Assembly: GCA_024509875.1 (NCBI GenBank)
Contig: JAMPIV010000582.1
Coordinates: 208,501-272,500, forward strand
Length of the DNA: 64,000 nucleotides
Direction of reading: 5' to 3'
DNA from: Oreohelix idahoensis
Lineage: Eukaryota > Mollusca > Gastropoda > Stylommatophora > Oreohelicidae
The notes under the pieces were generated by a model. It saw nothing but the letters and a program-made list of their open reading frames with translations. It was not told the DNA's origin and searched no databases. Made by a program: the position numbers and the translations under genes. Positions 62,283 through 64,000 of this stretch are shown in pieces. Every line of letters begins with the position of its first letter. Position 1 is the first letter of the stretch.

Positions 62283-63417
62283 ATACAAAGACCGCTTCAA
62301 TGCCCTGAACAGATGGTTTGCTGTCAAATTCTACTCTCTCATTTCTCTCCAGACTACGGAATCCCTTTCTGAAAATTTTAGTCTGATGTACAAATACATC
62401 AACACCTCCATCATCCGGTGTAATAAATCCCCATCCTTTGTCGACATTATACCACTTGCAAAATCCTTGCCGTCTTTTTGGTGCATCTGTGTTTTTACTT
62501 ACCTCTAAATCACTGCGTTCACTATCAACTGCATGACTCTCTCCTGCAGGAAGGTCTAGTTTTGGTTCCAGTTGATCCAAACCTTGGTTCTGCTCTAGGT
62601 TTTCACGCGGTTGGGACTGTTTCCTTCTTCTTCGCGTCTCCTTTTGTGCTGGTGCCATACTCTGTGCAAGTTGTGCTAGCTGGGACTTTAGACTAGCTAC
62701 TTCTGATTTCAGTGCCTCTTTTTCATTGTGAGATTCCACACTGGCTACCTGCACTGGTGCATCATTCCTTTTGCCTTCCCAGAAAAGGGCATAGTCCCTA
62801 ACTTCCCTAAATGAGACATCAGGATTCTTTAGCACATGTTCCTTCACAAATGCCCTGCTCAGATCATTACTAAGCTGGGCAATAAAATGATCCCTGAGCA
62901 TGGATTGGTCTGCGGGAGCCAAGCCTTTCTTCACGCGCGTTGCATTCAATCTCAGAAATAATTCATGCAACATGTGAGAGAATTCCATTACTGATAAGCT
63001 AGGCCCCTGTCTCATGGCATAGAAATCCCTAGTCATCTCATTGACTAGTTGTCGTTCACTGTAGGCTTCTTCCACTATTTCGAGTAACTTCTCAGGGCTG
63101 GCCTTGGCTCCGCCACGTATCCGTAATTCTCTAGAGACCACTGGTGTAACATTATTCCACACAATGTCTAACCTATCTTCTACAGTTAAGGGCCCTACCT
63201 TCCATGCAGCTTTTACCTCCTTCACAAACTCTTGCCAAGTGGGGCCTGCCTTTTCACCAAATCTTCTTATCTCCGGCACTGTTATGTAAATCACCTTCAC
63301 ATGCGCATTGCTCGGGCTCTCTCCTGGTGTGATGATTTCTTCACGGGAGCCACCTTCAGCTGTCGATGTGCTCCTAGGCTCTGACCGGCATGTTGCGTCT
63401 GCGCATTGAGTTGACAT
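62257..63417 (-). CDS. Retroelement gag fused to a cold-shock domain
   Basis: 386 codons from ATG at 63417. Residues ~40-220 look like a Ty3/Gypsy-type capsid (GPTWQEFVKEVKAAWKVG, RQGPSLSVMEFSHML, VSFREVRDYALFWEGK), all helical. Residues ~230-310 are a heptad and then a basic/acidic linker. Residues 314-378 form a cold-shock domain with the RNP1-like motif KGWGFITP (~327) and the RNP2-like motif DVFVHQT (~340), preceded by CKWYNV and followed by GFRSLERNERVEF and SVQGIEAVFV. This resembles the Lin28 cold-shock domain more than bacterial Csp, because the GFRSL and K-x-Q-G-x-E elements are shared. The frame ends at WRHWRPGM just after the domain. Reading continues in the +1 frame into two zinc knuckles (61647-62282). 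No pol is seen downstream, so this may be a non-autonomous element or a gag-derived host gene. Confidence 0.85.
   Translation of the reverse strand: MSTQCADATCRSEPRSTSTAEGGSREEIITPGESPSNAHVKVIYITVPEIRRFGEKAGPTWQEFVKEVKAAWKVGPLTVEDRLDIVWNNVTPVVSRELRIRGGAKASPEKLLEIVEEAYSERQLVNEMTRDFYAMRQGPSLSVMEFSHMLHELFLRLNATRVKKGLAPADQSMLRDHFIAQLSNDLSRAFVKEHVLKNPDVSFREVRDYALFWEGKRNDAPVQVASVESHNEKEALKSEVASLKSQLAQLAQSMAPAQKETRRRRKQSQPRENLEQNQGLDQLEPKLDLPAGESHAVDSERSDLEVSKNTDAPKRRQGFCKWYNVDKGWGFITPDDGGVDVFVHQTKIFRKGFRSLERNERVEFDSKPSVQGIEAVFVWRHWRPGM
62284..62478 (-). other. Cold-shock domain within gag
   Basis: Codons 314-378 of the gag frame. Aromatic RNA-contacting positions typical of the fold are kept: W in CKWYN, W/F in GWGF, F and H in VFVHQ. 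The domain ends one base before the frame shift. Confidence 0.85.
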
Positions 63418-63750
63418 CTCTGCTCTACCCTAACCTAGTACAATACAATGCAAAAACAGATGGAAAGAAAATACTTATTATAATATTACAATAAATAGTA
63501 GAAAGTGTCTCTTATTTTCTTTTGCTTGCTCTTGTCTACTCTTCGCTTATGTAGCCTGTAGCAGTTTCAGGTTTCAGTCCCTGGCTGAATATCAATCGTG
63601 GTAGGTCGGTCACTGTTTTGGCATAATAACACTGGCGTAGAAATAATGTTCCTGTCTGTTGTGATGGAGTATCATTAGCGAGGATACTAATGCAGGAAAA
63701 TTGATATAACTGTAAACGGCTGGTCCCTGGCTTGATAAGATATTCAATGG
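63418..63750 (-). other. Leader upstream of the cold-shock gag
   Basis: AT-rich, no gene. No clear LTR boundary or primer site could be fixed before the window ends. Confidence 0.3.
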
Positions 63751-63911
63751 ATGTACGGTGGTATGATTCTTCTCTGGGCCTGCGTTGGTGCAAGTCTTCA
63801 ACTGGCCTACGTTGGTGCGACTCTTCAATGGGCCTATGGTGCATCGATTCTTCATGCAGTGGTGCGATTCTTTGCTGGGCCTATGGTGGTGCGAATCTTC
63901 ACTGGGGAGAT
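63751..63911 (+). repeat. Degenerate ~30-bp tandem repeat
   Basis: About five imperfect copies of a unit like GGGCCTACGTTGGTGCGACT plus CTTCAAT (for example at 63778, 63808, 63832, 63872). Tandem repeats of this kind are common in LTRs and leaders of retroelements. Alternatively it is an independent minisatellite. Confidence 0.75.
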
Positions 63912-64000
63912 GTACTTGGCAGATGTGCTGCTCCGTCTGTGCTGGGTGTTGTAATACTCTTGCAAGGTTTAACTCGGGTATCCTTGGTGCTCACTGGTTG

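Noticed and set aside
62257..63417. Host Lin28 gene rather than a retroelement gag
   Set aside because: The 220 residues before the cold-shock domain are capsid-like and longer than any Lin28 N-terminus, in one uninterrupted exon. A domesticated gag fusion remains possible and is noted in the findings.

Overview
The window is eukaryotic, almost certainly an invertebrate metazoan. There are no bacterial-style gene clusters, microsatellites and minisatellites are long, tRNA-derived SINEs carry good target-site duplications, and RTE-like LINEs of a kind common in marine invertebrates are present. A lophotrochozoan such as a mollusc is a reasonable guess, but the sequence alone does not prove it. 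Nearly everything recognisable is mobile or repetitive DNA. One unidentified multi-exon host gene can be argued for on the minus strand.

Layout. 1-2511: the 5' part of an LTR retrotransposon on the minus strand (gag fragment, leader, probable LTR) that runs off the left edge. 2580-18814: a tandem LTR-internal-LTR-internal-LTR array of one Ty3/Gypsy-family element on the minus strand. Its three ~2.2 kb LTRs begin TGTAGTG and end CACTACA, and a single 5-bp TGTAG duplication flanks the whole array. Its pol order is protease, integrase, reverse transcriptase, RNase H, the order of the Gmr1 group rather than of ordinary Gypsy elements. 18815-26160: a short Tigger-like DNA transposon, a 22-bp minisatellite of about 111 units and two related SINEs. 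27190-32475: an RNase H fragment of one LINE abutting an RTE-like LINE, a second RTE-like LINE carrying an internal 35-bp minisatellite, and another pogo/Tigger-like MITE. 35310-42455: a dispersed repeat, two SINEs with clear duplications, and one arm of a 2.23-kb inverted repeat. 44122-50810: long TA and GATA arrays, an hAT relic and a LINE enclosed between two GATA arrays. 51532-53767: the other inverted-repeat arm, without the SINE. 55343-58824: the candidate multi-exon gene. 61647-63417: a retroelement-type gag.

The most striking observation is at 62097-62478. There the gag reading frame carries a cold-shock domain followed by two CCHC zinc knuckles with the order, spacing and linker of the RNA-binding protein Lin28. 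This looks like capture of a Lin28-type module by a retrotransposon gag, or a gag-derived host gene. The reading frame shifts by one base between the two halves of the module. The second main result is the three-LTR Gmr1-type array, whose LTR variants form a mosaic.

Most coding regions here are relics or carry frameshifts. In the left copy of the array every indel seen relative to the right copy is a small length change in a homopolymer or near-homopolymer run, so part of the damage could be residual sequencing error.
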